From Pedobacter sp. (lineage in GTDB: Bacteria > Bacteroidota > Bacteroidia > Sphingobacteriales > Sphingobacteriaceae), in the NCBI GenBank assembly GCA_031179845.1, contig JAPSHM010000002.1, forward strand, positions 1 to 34,063: a DNA stretch of 34,063 bases, written 5' to 3'. The stretch's first letter is position 1. Every line of letters starts with the position of its first letter. Under the pieces are notes generated by a model. It ran no database searches. It was not told the DNA's origin and worked only from the letters and a program-made list of their open reading frames with translations. The translations under genes were made by a program, and so were the position numbers. Shown piece after piece: positions 25,138-33,551 of the stretch.

Positions 25138-25833
25138 ATGAAACAATACATATTTTCAGCGATCATATTAACTGCTGTAATGGCCGGCTGCAATACAAGA
25201 GCCCAAACAGGTGATAAAGGGTTTACAAAGTTATTCGATGGCAAAACCACGGCTGGATGGCATAGTTACGGCAAAGCTGTCGCAGGGTCAAAATGGAAAG
25301 TTGAAGATGGCACCCTGCATTTTGATCCAAAAGGTGATAAAAATGGTGGTGGTGATCTGGTAACGGACAATGAGTACAGTAATTTCCATTTGAAGATCGA
25401 CTGGAAAGTTGCTCCTAAAGCAAATAGCGGAATAATCTATTATGTAAATGAAGATCCTGCTAAATATCAGCAAACCTACAGTACTGGTTTAGAGATGCAG
25501 GTATTGGACGATAAAGGTCATCCTGATGGCAAGATCACCAAACATAATTCCGGTGATTTATACGATATTATTAAAAGCAGCTCAGAAACTGTTAAACCAG
25601 TTGGTGAATGGAATACCGCAGAGATCATCAGTAAGGACGGAAAGCTGGAGCATTACCTCAACGGTGTGAAAGTAGTTTCTACCACGCTTTGGGACGAGAA
25701 CTGGAAAAGCCTTGTTGCAGGAAGCAAATTTGCTGGATGGAAAGATTGGGGTACATTTAAATCTGGTAAGATCGCGCTTCAGGATCATGGAGATGAAGTA
25801 TGGTACCGCAACATCATGATCAAACAGCTCTAA
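25138..25833 (+). CDS. DUF1080 (3-keto-disaccharide hydrolase family) lipoprotein
   Basis: A 231-residue concanavalin-like beta-sandwich protein of PF06439, with an SPII signal and lipobox MAGC (Cys18). Family motifs seen in order: FTKLFDGKTTAGWHSYG, WKVEDGTLHF, NFHLKIDWKVAPKANSGIIYY, GLEMQVLDDKGHPDG, HNSGDLYDII, GEWNTAEIISKDGKLEHYLNG and GKIALQDHGDEVWYRNIMI. Members of this family act on 3-keto-glycosides, by hydrolysis or by hydrating the enone sugar left after elimination. This is the gene that most directly ties the operon to 3-keto-sugar chemistry. It lies after the inverted repeat and 28 bases before the permease. Location is the periplasmic face of a membrane. Confidence 0.92.
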   Translation: MKQYIFSAIILTAVMAGCNTRAQTGDKGFTKLFDGKTTAGWHSYGKAVAGSKWKVEDGTLHFDPKGDKNGGGDLVTDNEYSNFHLKIDWKVAPKANSGIIYYVNEDPAKYQQTYSTGLEMQVLDDKGHPDGKITKHNSGDLYDIIKSSSETVKPVGEWNTAEIISKDGKLEHYLNGVKVVSTTLWDENWKSLVAGSKFAGWKDWGTFKSGKIALQDHGDEVWYRNIMIKQL

Positions 25834-25861
25834 ATTACTCTACTCAAATAACTAACCAAAC

Positions 25862-27088
25862 ATGAATTTAAACAACCGCATCAAATTATCAACCATGATG
25901 TTCCTGGAATTTTTCATCTGGGGCGCATGGTTTGTTACGTTGGGCACTTTTCTCGGGAATAACCTGAGTGCAACGGGTGCACAATCTGCATCTGTGTTTT
26001 CAACACAGTCATGGGGCGCTATTATCGCTCCTTTTATTATTGGCTTGATTGCTGATAGGTATTTTAATGCGGAAAGAATCCTGGGTGTATTACATCTGGT
26101 AGGCGCCTTATTGATGTACCAAATGTACAATGCTACAGACATCACGGTATTTTACCCTTATGTTCTTGCCTATATGATTCTGTTTATGCCAACCCTTGCC
26201 TTAGTTAACTCCGTTTCTTTCAATCAGATGAAAGACCCGGAAAAGGAGTTCTCCACCATCAGGGTATGGGGAACTATTGGCTGGATCACTGCAGGTTTGC
26301 TGATCAGTTATGTATTCCACTGGGATAATGAAGGTGCTGTTAAGGAAGGAATGCTGAAAAACACCTTCATGATGGGTGCTGTTGTTTCATTAATATTAGG
26401 CTTATTTAGCTTTATGTTACCTAAAACGCCACCGAAAGTTTCGACTGGAGAAAAGGTAAAATTGTCTGAGATCATTGGCCTGGACGCCTTGAAATTATTG
26501 AAGGACAAAAACTTTGCAATATTCTTTGTTTCCTCAATTCTGATCTGTATTCCGTTGGCTTTTTACTATCAGAACGCCCACCCTTTCTTGTCAAATGTAG
26601 GTATGGACAATCCAACAGGAAAGATGACTATTGGACAGATATCAGAAGTATTGTTCTTGTTGTTACTTCCTTTGTTCTTTACCAAGTTCGGATTTAAGAA
26701 AACAATATTGGTCGGCATGTTAGCCTGGGGAGTGCGTTATGCCCTGTTTGCTTATGGAAATGCGAGCGATCTTAGTTTCATGTTGATCATCGGTATTGCG
26801 CTTCATGGTATCTGCTATGACTTTTTCTTTGTATCGGGACAGATCTATACCAATGCTGCGGCTGGCGAGAAATACAAAAGTTCTGCACAGGGATTGATCA
26901 CGCTTGCCACTTATGGTGTAGGTATGTTGATCGGCTTTGAAGTTGCAGGGATGATCACAGATACTTATAAATTAGCTGACGGCTCTTTCGACTGGAAAAT
27001 GGTTTGGATCATTCCATCGGGAATCGCACTGACAGTCTTCTTATTATTCGCGCTATTTTTTAACGATAAAAAGAAGGTCGAAGCTTAA
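25862..27088 (+). CDS. MFS permease of the nucleoside:H+ symporter family
   Basis: A 408-residue inner-membrane transporter with about twelve hydrophobic segments. The N terminus (LSTMMFLEFFIWGAWFVTLGTFL), WGAIIAPFIIGLIADRYF and EFSTIRVWGTIGWITAGLLISY match the NupG/Nuc_H_symport group (PF03825). Bacteroidota encode many members of this group inside sugar operons, where they probably carry sugars or glycoside derivatives rather than nucleosides. Here it separates the periplasmic enzymes from the last two barrel proteins and would bring the (3-keto) sugar product into the cytoplasm. The substrate is inferred only from position. The downstream gene begins ten bases later. Confidence 0.88.
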   Translation: MNLNNRIKLSTMMFLEFFIWGAWFVTLGTFLGNNLSATGAQSASVFSTQSWGAIIAPFIIGLIADRYFNAERILGVLHLVGALLMYQMYNATDITVFYPYVLAYMILFMPTLALVNSVSFNQMKDPEKEFSTIRVWGTIGWITAGLLISYVFHWDNEGAVKEGMLKNTFMMGAVVSLILGLFSFMLPKTPPKVSTGEKVKLSEIIGLDALKLLKDKNFAIFFVSSILICIPLAFYYQNAHPFLSNVGMDNPTGKMTIGQISEVLFLLLLPLFFTKFGFKKTILVGMLAWGVRYALFAYGNASDLSFMLIIGIALHGICYDFFFVSGQIYTNAAAGEKYKSSAQGLITLATYGVGMLIGFEVAGMITDTYKLADGSFDWKMVWIIPSGIALTVFLLFALFFNDKKKVEA

Positions 27089-27098
27089 TCAAACGAAC

Positions 27099-27980
27099 AT
27101 GAAAAACGAAGTAAGCAGAAGAACTGCACTTAAGAACCTTGTTGCAGGAACAGCCGTCTTGGGTGTATCGGCAGCTATTCCCACTTTCGCTTTGGAACAA
27201 CATACAGATAAAACACTGAAAGGAAATGTCAACCATGCGGTATGCAGGTGGTGTTTTGGTAAGATGGAACTGGATGAATTATGCATTGAAGCAAAAAAAA
27301 TAGGAATTAAAGCGATCGACCTGGTTGGGCCGAAAGACTGGCCAACGTTGAAGAAACACGGATTGGATTCGTCTATGTGCAATGGTGCAGAGATCAACTT
27401 AGTTGACGGTTGGAACGATCCACAATTTCATGCTACGTTGATCAAAAACTATACGGAAATGATCCCTAAAGTTGCAGCGGCTGGTTACAAACAGCTGATC
27501 TGCTTTAGCGGAAACAGACGTGGGAAAGATGATGAAACAGGATTGAAGAACTGTGTTGACGGATTGAAACAGATTATGCCACTTGCTGAAAAGCATGGTG
27601 TAGTATTGGTTATGGAATTGTTGAACAGTAAGATCAATCACAAGGACTATCAATGTGATCATACCGCCTGGGGTGCCGAACTAGCAAAACGTTTGGGCTC
27701 TGAAAACTTCAAATTGTTGTATGATATCTATCATATGCAGATTGATGAGGGCGATGTGATCAATACCATCAAAACCTATCACCAATATATTTCACATTAC
27801 CATACCGCTGGGGTACCCGGTCGGAATGAGATTGACGATACACAGGAACTATTTTATCCAGCCATCATCAAAGCGATCCTTGCTACCGGATTCAAAGGTT
27901 ATGTTGCGCAGGAATTTATTCCTAAATACGCAGACCAGATCAAATCACTAAGAGATGCCGTAAATATTTGCGATGTTTAA
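27099..27980 (+). CDS. Tat-exported hydroxypyruvate-isomerase-like TIM-barrel protein
   Basis: A 293-residue barrel protein with a twin-arginine signal (EVSRRTALKNLVAGTAVLG). The body resembles the Hyi group of the PF01261 superfamily: VNHAVCRWCFGKMELDELC near the start, a metal-site Glu in VLVMELLNSKINHKDYQ, FKLLYDIYHMQIDEGDVI, HYHTAGVPGRNEID and a final Glu in GYVAQEFIP. Classical hydroxypyruvate isomerases are cytoplasmic, so the export signal argues for a different, periplasmic keto-sugar reaction here. It follows the permease by ten bases and its end overlaps the longest possible start of the next gene by eight bases. Reaction unknown. Confidence 0.88.
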   Translation: MKNEVSRRTALKNLVAGTAVLGVSAAIPTFALEQHTDKTLKGNVNHAVCRWCFGKMELDELCIEAKKIGIKAIDLVGPKDWPTLKKHGLDSSMCNGAEINLVDGWNDPQFHATLIKNYTEMIPKVAAAGYKQLICFSGNRRGKDDETGLKNCVDGLKQIMPLAEKHGVVLVMELLNSKINHKDYQCDHTAWGAELAKRLGSENFKLLYDIYHMQIDEGDVINTIKTYHQYISHYHTAGVPGRNEIDDTQELFYPAIIKAILATGFKGYVAQEFIPKYADQIKSLRDAVNICDV

Positions 27981-27990
27981 TTCTAAATCT

Positions 27991-28869
27991 ATGAACTCAA
28001 GAAGAACCTTCCTCAAGCACGCCGGCATCGCTGCCGCGGGCGCACTTTTTTTGCCAACCTATGCTTGCAGCAGCCCGGCAGACAAAAGGAATATTGGCCT
28101 CCAGTTGTATACCCTCAGAAATGAGATCGGTAAAGACGTTAAAGGCGTAATTGCAAAAGTTGCAGCTGCCGGATACAAAGAAGTTGAAACTTATGGGTTT
28201 TCAAAAGCAGGTGGCTTTTGGGGATTGGATGCAGCCTCATTTAAAAGTTTGCTGAAAGATAATGGGTTGACTTCACCGAGCGGCCACTATGGGATCGATG
28301 AATTTATTACCACAGGTAATAAGGAATTGTTGAAGCCACTGATCGAAGGTGCCGCGGCTATTGATAACCACTATTTTACAGTTCCTTATTTATCTGAGCC
28401 CATCCGAAAATCGCTTGACGATTACAAAAAGATCACCGCACGATTAAATGAAGCGGCAGAGCTGGTAAGTCAGTCGGGCTTAAAATTAGCCTATCATAAC
28501 CATGATTTCGAATTTAAAGCCTATGAAGGCGGCGCGACCGGTTATGAGATCATGCTTGCTGGAACAGATAAGGATAAGATCCAATTTGAATTGGACCTGT
28601 ACTGGGTTGTCCGTTCAGGAAATGACCCGGTTGCCTTGTTTAACAAATATCCGGGCCGTTTTGTAATGTGGCATGTAAAAGATATGGATAAAGCTAACAA
28701 CGGTATCAACACGGAAGTTGGTTCAGGTACCATAGACTTCAAAAACATTTACAAACATGCGAAACTATCAGGTCTTGAACACTTGATCGTGGAGCAGGAA
28801 AACTTTTCTAAGGATCCGTTCGTAAGCATAAAGCAAAGCTTCGATTACGTAAATAGTGAAGTGATTTAA
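27991..28869 (+). CDS. Tat-exported sugar isomerase/epimerase-fold protein, candidate 3-keto-glycoside lyase
   Basis: A 292-residue TIM barrel of PF01261 with signal MNSRRTFLKHAGIAAAGALF and a TYAC sequence that could be a lipobox. I chose the ATG at 27991 because it gives a standard twin-arginine signal; an upstream ATG at 27973 would add six residues and overlap the preceding gene. Barrel motifs: NIGLQLYTLRNEIGKDV, LKLAYHNHDFEFKAYEG, IQFELDLYWVVRSGNDPV, GRFVMWHVKDMD and LEHLIVEQENF, which supply the usual Glu/Asp/His/Glu metal ligands. Barrel proteins of this size next to DUF1080 and Gfo/Idh/MocA genes in Bacteroides act in eliminative cleavage of 3-keto-glycosides, and I suggest the same role. 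Last gene of the operon; the terminator starts 24 bases later. Confidence 0.87.
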   Translation: MNSRRTFLKHAGIAAAGALFLPTYACSSPADKRNIGLQLYTLRNEIGKDVKGVIAKVAAAGYKEVETYGFSKAGGFWGLDAASFKSLLKDNGLTSPSGHYGIDEFITTGNKELLKPLIEGAAAIDNHYFTVPYLSEPIRKSLDDYKKITARLNEAAELVSQSGLKLAYHNHDFEFKAYEGGATGYEIMLAGTDKDKIQFELDLYWVVRSGNDPVALFNKYPGRFVMWHVKDMDKANNGINTEVGSGTIDFKNIYKHAKLSGLEHLIVEQENFSKDPFVSIKQSFDYVNSEVI

Positions 28870-28892
28870 TAAGAATAACTCGACAACTTAAT

Positions 28893-28929
28893 AAAGGGAT
28901 CGGTTATCAATAACCAATCCCTTTTTTTT
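28893..28929 (+). terminator. Rho-independent terminator of the ten-gene operon
   Basis: AAAGGGATCGGTTAT pairs with ATAACCAATCCCTTT with a single mismatch and is followed by an eight-T run. It is the only classical terminator found between 18522 and 28929, which supports reading that stretch as one operon. Confidence 0.93.
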
Positions 28930-28950
28930 ATGCGTAAAAAAATGCCCATA

Positions 28951-28985
28951 TTTGAGGACTTATTATTTCACCATAAATAGAATTG
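28951..28985 (+). promoter_or_regulatory. Candidate promoter for asd
   Basis: TTTG (28951-28954) lies 23 bases before TAGAATTG (28978-28985), which differs at one conserved position from TAnnTTTG. It is about 55 bases before the asd start, in an A-rich leader. Sequence match only; the spacing is at the long end of the range. Confidence 0.3.
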
Positions 28986-29040
28986 ACAATTAAAAACAAG
29001 TAGAACAACAAATTAAGAACAAAATCAATCTTTAAAGAAC

Positions 29041-30033
29041 ATGAAAATTGCAGTAGTTGGCGCCACCGGTTTGGTAGGCACCGTAATGTTAAAAGTATTA
29101 GAAGAGCGTAACTTCCCGCTGACCGAATTGATCCCTGTAGCCTCTGAAAAGAGTGTTGGTAAGGAAATCACTTTCAAGGGTAAGAAGTACGCTGTTGTAA
29201 ACATGGATACTGCGATTTCGATGAGACCTGATATTGCGTTGTTTTCTGCAGGTGGTGGGACCTCGTTAGCTGAAGCTCCGCGCTTTGCCGAAGTTGGTAC
29301 CACAGTGATCGACAATTCATCTGCATGGCGCATGGATCCATCGAAAAAGTTGATCGTGCCAGAAGTAAACGCAGCAGCGTTATCAGCTGATGATAAGATC
29401 ATCGCAAATCCAAACTGTTCAACGATCCAAATGGTGGTGGCATTGAAGCCACTTCATGATAAATATAAAATCAAGCGCGTGGTGGTATCCACCTACCAGT
29501 CTGTAACCGGAACTGGCGTAAAAGCGGTTGAACAACTGATGAACGAACGTAAAGGAATCACCGATGGGCCTATGGCTTACGCCTACCCTATCGATCTGAA
29601 CGTAATTCCTCAGATTGATGTTTTCCAGGACAACGGATACACAAAAGAAGAAATGAAAATGATTCTGGAAACCCAGAAGATCATGGGCGACGATAGCATT
29701 AAAGTGACCGCTACTACCGTTCGTATTCCAGTAATGGGTGGGCACTCGGAATCAGTAAACATTGAGTTTGAAAACGATTTTGATGTTACTGAAGTAAAAG
29801 AATTGATGGAAAATACAGCTGGTATCGTACTTGTTGATGATCCTGCTAACTTAAAATACCCAATGCCTAAGGATGCACATGAAAGGGATGAGGTATTTGT
29901 TGGAAGGATAAGACGCGACGAATCTTTACCAAACACATTAAACATGTGGATCGTGGCCGACAACCTTCGTAAAGGCGCTGCGACCAACGCTGTTCAGATC
30001 GCTGAATACCTGGTGAGCAACAAACTGGTATAA
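29041..30033 (+). CDS. asd: Aspartate-semialdehyde dehydrogenase
   Basis: A 330-residue cytoplasmic enzyme that reduces aspartyl-4-phosphate to aspartate semialdehyde with NADPH, feeding lysine/diaminopimelate, threonine and methionine synthesis. The cofactor loop is GATGLVG (7-13), the catalytic Cys126 sits in NPNCSTIQM and the active-site His235 in GGHSESVN. LFSAGGGTSLAEAP and VIDNSSAWRMD are also conserved. Full length for the family. It is preceded by a strong terminator and its own likely promoter, and followed by a stem-loop, so it is probably transcribed alone. Confidence 0.96.
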   Translation: MKIAVVGATGLVGTVMLKVLEERNFPLTELIPVASEKSVGKEITFKGKKYAVVNMDTAISMRPDIALFSAGGGTSLAEAPRFAEVGTTVIDNSSAWRMDPSKKLIVPEVNAAALSADDKIIANPNCSTIQMVVALKPLHDKYKIKRVVVSTYQSVTGTGVKAVEQLMNERKGITDGPMAYAYPIDLNVIPQIDVFQDNGYTKEEMKMILETQKIMGDDSIKVTATTVRIPVMGGHSESVNIEFENDFDVTEVKELMENTAGIVLVDDPANLKYPMPKDAHERDEVFVGRIRRDESLPNTLNMWIVADNLRKGAATNAVQIAEYLVSNKLV

Positions 30034-30057
30034 TATTATTCGTTATATACGTTAATT

Positions 30058-30103
30058 GATGTATGAATAACTGTAACCGGTTATCATACATCATTTTTGT
30101 TTT
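30058..30103 (+). terminator. Stem-loop terminator between asd and the carboxypeptidase gene
   Basis: GATGTATGAATAAC (30058-30071) pairs with GTTATCATACATC (30080-30092), with one bulged A, and is followed by ATTTTTGTTTT. It lies 24 bases after the asd stop. An ATG at 30063 falls inside the stem, which argues against that ATG as the start of the next gene. Confidence 0.75.
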
Positions 30104-30110
30104 AAAGCAT

Positions 30111-31523
30111 ATGATCAAAACGCTATTAGCAGCCCAGTTTTTATTTATCCTTTCAGTCGGTACTGCCTTTGCGCAAACAGCAATACAGAAACTGGAAAGC
30201 GCATATGAAACTTTCTTATCCGACCCCCAGGTGAAAAATGCCAGCGTGTCATTGAGTGTGCTGGATGCCAATACCGGGAAGATTCTATTTGCCCGTAATG
30301 AACATATTGGACTGGCACCTGCATCAACATTAAAAGTCATCACTGCTGCAACTGCGTTTAGCGTTTTGGGTAAGGACTTTCAATTCCAAACTACCTTGGC
30401 CTATACTGGCCATATCACTCCAGAGGGCGTTTTAAAAGGCGACTTGATGATCATTGGCAGCGGAGATCCTACGCTGGGTTCCGACCGGTATCAAAATAAG
30501 GAACAAACCGTGCTGACGGAATGGGTAAATGCTGCGAAAAAAGTTGGGATAAAGAAAATTGAAGGCGCGATAGTGGGTGATGACCGGGCTTTCGGTACGC
30601 AAACCACTCCCGAAGGTTGGATCTGGCAGGACATTGGCAATTATTTTGGCGCCGGAACGTCAGGATTATCCTGGCGGGAAAACCAGTTTGACATTCACCT
30701 AAGACCAGGATCGGTAGAAGGTGCGGAGGCTAAATTTATCAAAACAGTTCCGGAAACACCTTATTTGAAGATTGTAAATGAACTGAAAACGGGCTCCCCT
30801 GGCTCTGGAGACAGAGCTTATGCTTTTTTACCACCATATAGCCATGTTGCCTATTTGAGAGGGACCTGGGGGATTGGAATTGGCAAAGCAGCTATTTCAG
30901 TAGCGCTTCCTGATCCGGCATTTGATTGCGCTTATCGACTGGAGGAAAGCCTGAGACAATCAGGAATTACAACCACTCAATCTGCCACCACTGCAAGGTT
31001 GAAGGCACTAAATGAACAGCCCATTGCAAACATCACCCAAAAGATCAGCACGATAACTTCTCCCACTTTGTCAGAAATGATTCATTGGTTTCTGAAAAAA
31101 AGTATAAATTTATATGGAGAAACCTTGTTAAAGGTCATTGCGACAAGGTCGGGAATGGATGCGACAACGGACAACGGCACATCTGCAACAATTAAATTTT
31201 GGGCAAATAAAGGGATCGATAGAAGCGCTTTGAACATTATTGACGGCAGCGGCTTGTCGCCCGGCAACCGAATTACCTCGATGGCCATGGCAAAGGTGTT
31301 ATTTGAGGCGCAGAAAGAAAATTGGTTCGGCGACTACCGGAGAAGCTTCCCGGAGTATAACGGCATGACCATAAAGAGCGGCACTATAAATAACGTTTCA
31401 GCGTTTGCTGGCTACCATACCAGTGCTTCGGGCCACAGGTATATTGTAGTGATTGGTATTAATAATTATTCGGGTTCAGGCATCAACCGGAAACTATTTA
31501 CAGTTCTAAACGCATTGAAATAA
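30111..31523 (+). CDS. dacB: D-alanyl-D-alanine carboxypeptidase/endopeptidase, PBP4 (S13) type
   Basis: A periplasmic serine peptidase of family S13 that trims the terminal D-Ala of peptidoglycan stem peptides and may cleave cross-links. From the ATG at 30111 the protein has 470 residues and opens with a clean signal peptide, MIKTLLAAQFLFILSVGTAFAQ. The frame could also begin at 30063, but those 16 residues lie in a stem-loop and spoil the signal. The three penicillin-binding motifs are present: STLK (Ser72-Lys75), SIN (331-333) and KSG (422-424), the last in place of the more common KTG. GSGDPTLGS and DGSGLSPGNRIT are also typical. The next gene, GH20, begins 45 bases on. Confidence 0.93.
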   Translation: MIKTLLAAQFLFILSVGTAFAQTAIQKLESAYETFLSDPQVKNASVSLSVLDANTGKILFARNEHIGLAPASTLKVITAATAFSVLGKDFQFQTTLAYTGHITPEGVLKGDLMIIGSGDPTLGSDRYQNKEQTVLTEWVNAAKKVGIKKIEGAIVGDDRAFGTQTTPEGWIWQDIGNYFGAGTSGLSWRENQFDIHLRPGSVEGAEAKFIKTVPETPYLKIVNELKTGSPGSGDRAYAFLPPYSHVAYLRGTWGIGIGKAAISVALPDPAFDCAYRLEESLRQSGITTTQSATTARLKALNEQPIANITQKISTITSPTLSEMIHWFLKKSINLYGETLLKVIATRSGMDATTDNGTSATIKFWANKGIDRSALNIIDGSGLSPGNRITSMAMAKVLFEAQKENWFGDYRRSFPEYNGMTIKSGTINNVSAFAGYHTSASGHRYIVVIGINNYSGSGINRKLFTVLNALK

Positions 31524-31568
31524 TTGGCAGGCTTCAATACCTGACAGCATTCATCAAAACCTAATTAA

Positions 31569-33533
31569 ATGAAGAACATCCTTGTTATACTTTGTATTTT
31601 TTTTGTGAGCTATTCCGCTAGTGGCCAGACTTCCGTTGCTACAGAGCCAATGCCTTCGGAACCGGTCCAGCCGATAGGTGTACCTCCTGAAATTGCCATT
31701 ATACCAGAGCCTGTAGCCCTCATCAAAGGTGAAGGTTATTTCATCTTACCAGCCAACGTCATCATTCAGTATCCGGCAACAGACGAAACACAGCAAACTC
31801 TTGCCTTTTTGCAGGAGCGGCTTTCTATTCCTACGGGCAGTTTTGTATCGACGATCAGCAGTAAGTCGGAAACGGCTCATATCAGATTGATCCTAAATGA
31901 TAAACAGAACCCTACCATTGGGAAGGAGGGTTACCAATTAACCGTGACTCCAAACCGCATTACCATACAGGCAAATAAAGCAGCTGGACTCTTTTACGGC
32001 GTGCAAAGTTTGATTCAATTGTTTCCAAAGGAGATTGAAGGTAAGGAGCCAATAAAGGATATCGAATGGAAAGCGCCTTGCGTTGAAATTACCGATTACC
32101 CGCGTTTGGGCTGGAGAGGATTAATGTTCGATGTTGCGCGTCACTTCTTCACAAAGGATGAAGTAAAACAATACATCGATGCGATGGTGCGCTACAAATA
32201 CAACCTTCTCCATTTACACCTGACAGATGATGAAGGCTGGCGAATAGAAATCAAGGGGCTTCCTAAACTCACTGAAGTAGGGGCATGGAATGTAAAGAAG
32301 GTAGGTGAATTTGGAAACTTTATACCTCCAACTGCTGATGAACCTCGTAATTACGGCGGCTTTTATACACAGGAAGACATCAAAGAACTGGTGGAATATG
32401 CGAAGGTCAGATTTGTAGATATATTACCCGAGATCGATGTACCTGGTCATAGTCTGGCCGCAATCAGCGCCTACCCGGAATTGTCCTGCACACCCGATGC
32501 GGTGAACTACAGGGTACGTTCAGGCGAGCGCATCATGGATTGGTCAAGGGGTGCCCCGCCAATCGCTTTGGTAGACAATACGCTTTGTCCTGCCAATGAA
32601 AAAGTATACACCTTTCTGGATACGGTAATTACGCAGGTAGCCCAACTCTTCCCATTTGAATACCTTCATATGGGTGGTGATGAAGCGCCTTTCAATTTCT
32701 GGGAAAAGAATGTGGCCATTAAAGACCTGATGCAGCGGGAAGGTTTAAAGAACATGCACCAGGTACAAGGTTATTTTGAAAAACGCGTGCAAAAGATCGT
32801 TGAATCCAAGGGAAAGAAATTCATGGGTTGGGATGAAATTTTGGATGGTGATCTTTCACCTTCTGCGGCAGTAATGGCCTGGAGGGGGATGAAATATGGC
32901 ATCGAGGCCGCCAAGAAGAAGCATGAAGTGGTGATGAGCCCTACCCAGTATGCGTACCTTGATTATATGCAGGCTGATGTCATTACGGAGCCCCGGGTGT
33001 ATGCTTCGCTTCGCTTAAGTAAAACCTACGAATTTAATCCAGTTCCTGCCGGTGTTGATCCGAAATATATTAAAGGCGGTCAGGCGAACTTATGGACTGA
33101 ACAGGTTTATAACATCCGACAAGCGGAATACATGACCTGGCCCCGGGGAATGGCGGTTGCAGAATCAGTTTGGTCGCCCAAAGAGAAAAAGAACTGGCCG
33201 AACTTTTTTGGCAGAGTTGAGCAACACTTCAAACGATTGGATGTTGCAGAGACAAAATATGCGCCAAGTGTTTACGATCCGATATTTAAAGTTAGCAGGT
33301 CGGCCGACCGACAAGTATTGATCGAATTAAGTACTGAGGTCGCTGGTCTGGATATTTATTATAGTTTTGACAACTCTTTCCCTGATCGCTTCTACCCGAA
33401 ATATACGGAGAAACTAAGTCCGCCGAAAGATGCAACTATGCTTAGAGTGATCACCTACAGAGGTAAAGATCCGGTAGGTAGAATGATGAACATGCCTATC
33501 GATGAACTGAATAAAAGAGCAGGAAAAAGATAA
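31569..33533 (+). CDS. GH20 beta-N-acetylhexosaminidase
   Basis: An exported exo-acting hexosaminidase of 654 residues that removes terminal beta-GlcNAc or GalNAc by substrate-assisted catalysis. The signal peptide (MKNILVILCIFFVSYSASGQ) is followed by a Pro-rich stretch, then the GH20b domain (PEPVALIKGEGYFIL to GVQSLIQLFP). The catalytic barrel has RGLMFDVARHFFTKDEVK, HLHLTDDEGWRIEI, DILPEIDVPGH, the catalytic pair Asp371-Glu372 in HMGGDEAPF, MGWDEIL and GGQANLWTEQV. A chitobiase-type C-terminal domain (about 575-654) completes it. Possible substrates are chitin fragments, host-type glycans or peptidoglycan sugars. It sits beside a cell-wall carboxypeptidase and lacks SusC/D neighbours, which slightly favours a housekeeping role. 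Confidence 0.94.
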   Translation: MKNILVILCIFFVSYSASGQTSVATEPMPSEPVQPIGVPPEIAIIPEPVALIKGEGYFILPANVIIQYPATDETQQTLAFLQERLSIPTGSFVSTISSKSETAHIRLILNDKQNPTIGKEGYQLTVTPNRITIQANKAAGLFYGVQSLIQLFPKEIEGKEPIKDIEWKAPCVEITDYPRLGWRGLMFDVARHFFTKDEVKQYIDAMVRYKYNLLHLHLTDDEGWRIEIKGLPKLTEVGAWNVKKVGEFGNFIPPTADEPRNYGGFYTQEDIKELVEYAKVRFVDILPEIDVPGHSLAAISAYPELSCTPDAVNYRVRSGERIMDWSRGAPPIALVDNTLCPANEKVYTFLDTVITQVAQLFPFEYLHMGGDEAPFNFWEKNVAIKDLMQREGLKNMHQVQGYFEKRVQKIVESKGKKFMGWDEILDGDLSPSAAVMAWRGMKYGIEAAKKKHEVVMSPTQYAYLDYMQADVITEPRVYASLRLSKTYEFNPVPAGVDPKYIKGGQANLWTEQVYNIRQAEYMTWPRGMAVAESVWSPKEKKNWPNFFGRVEQHFKRLDVAETKYAPSVYDPIFKVSRSADRQVLIELSTEVAGLDIYYSFDNSFPDRFYPKYTEKLSPPKDATMLRVITYRGKDPVGRMMNMPIDELNKRAGKR

Positions 33534-33551
33534 AACTAACAAGCAGAGAAA

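Noticed and set aside
25862-27088. Reading the MFS protein as a true nucleoside transporter
   Set aside because: No nucleoside metabolism gene is nearby and the gene is embedded in a sugar-oxidation operon; only the family name suggests nucleosides.
29867-30343. Open frame of 158 codons on the minus strand across the end of asd and start of the carboxypeptidase gene
   Set aside because: It is the complement of two solid genes plus the terminator between them and resembles no protein family.
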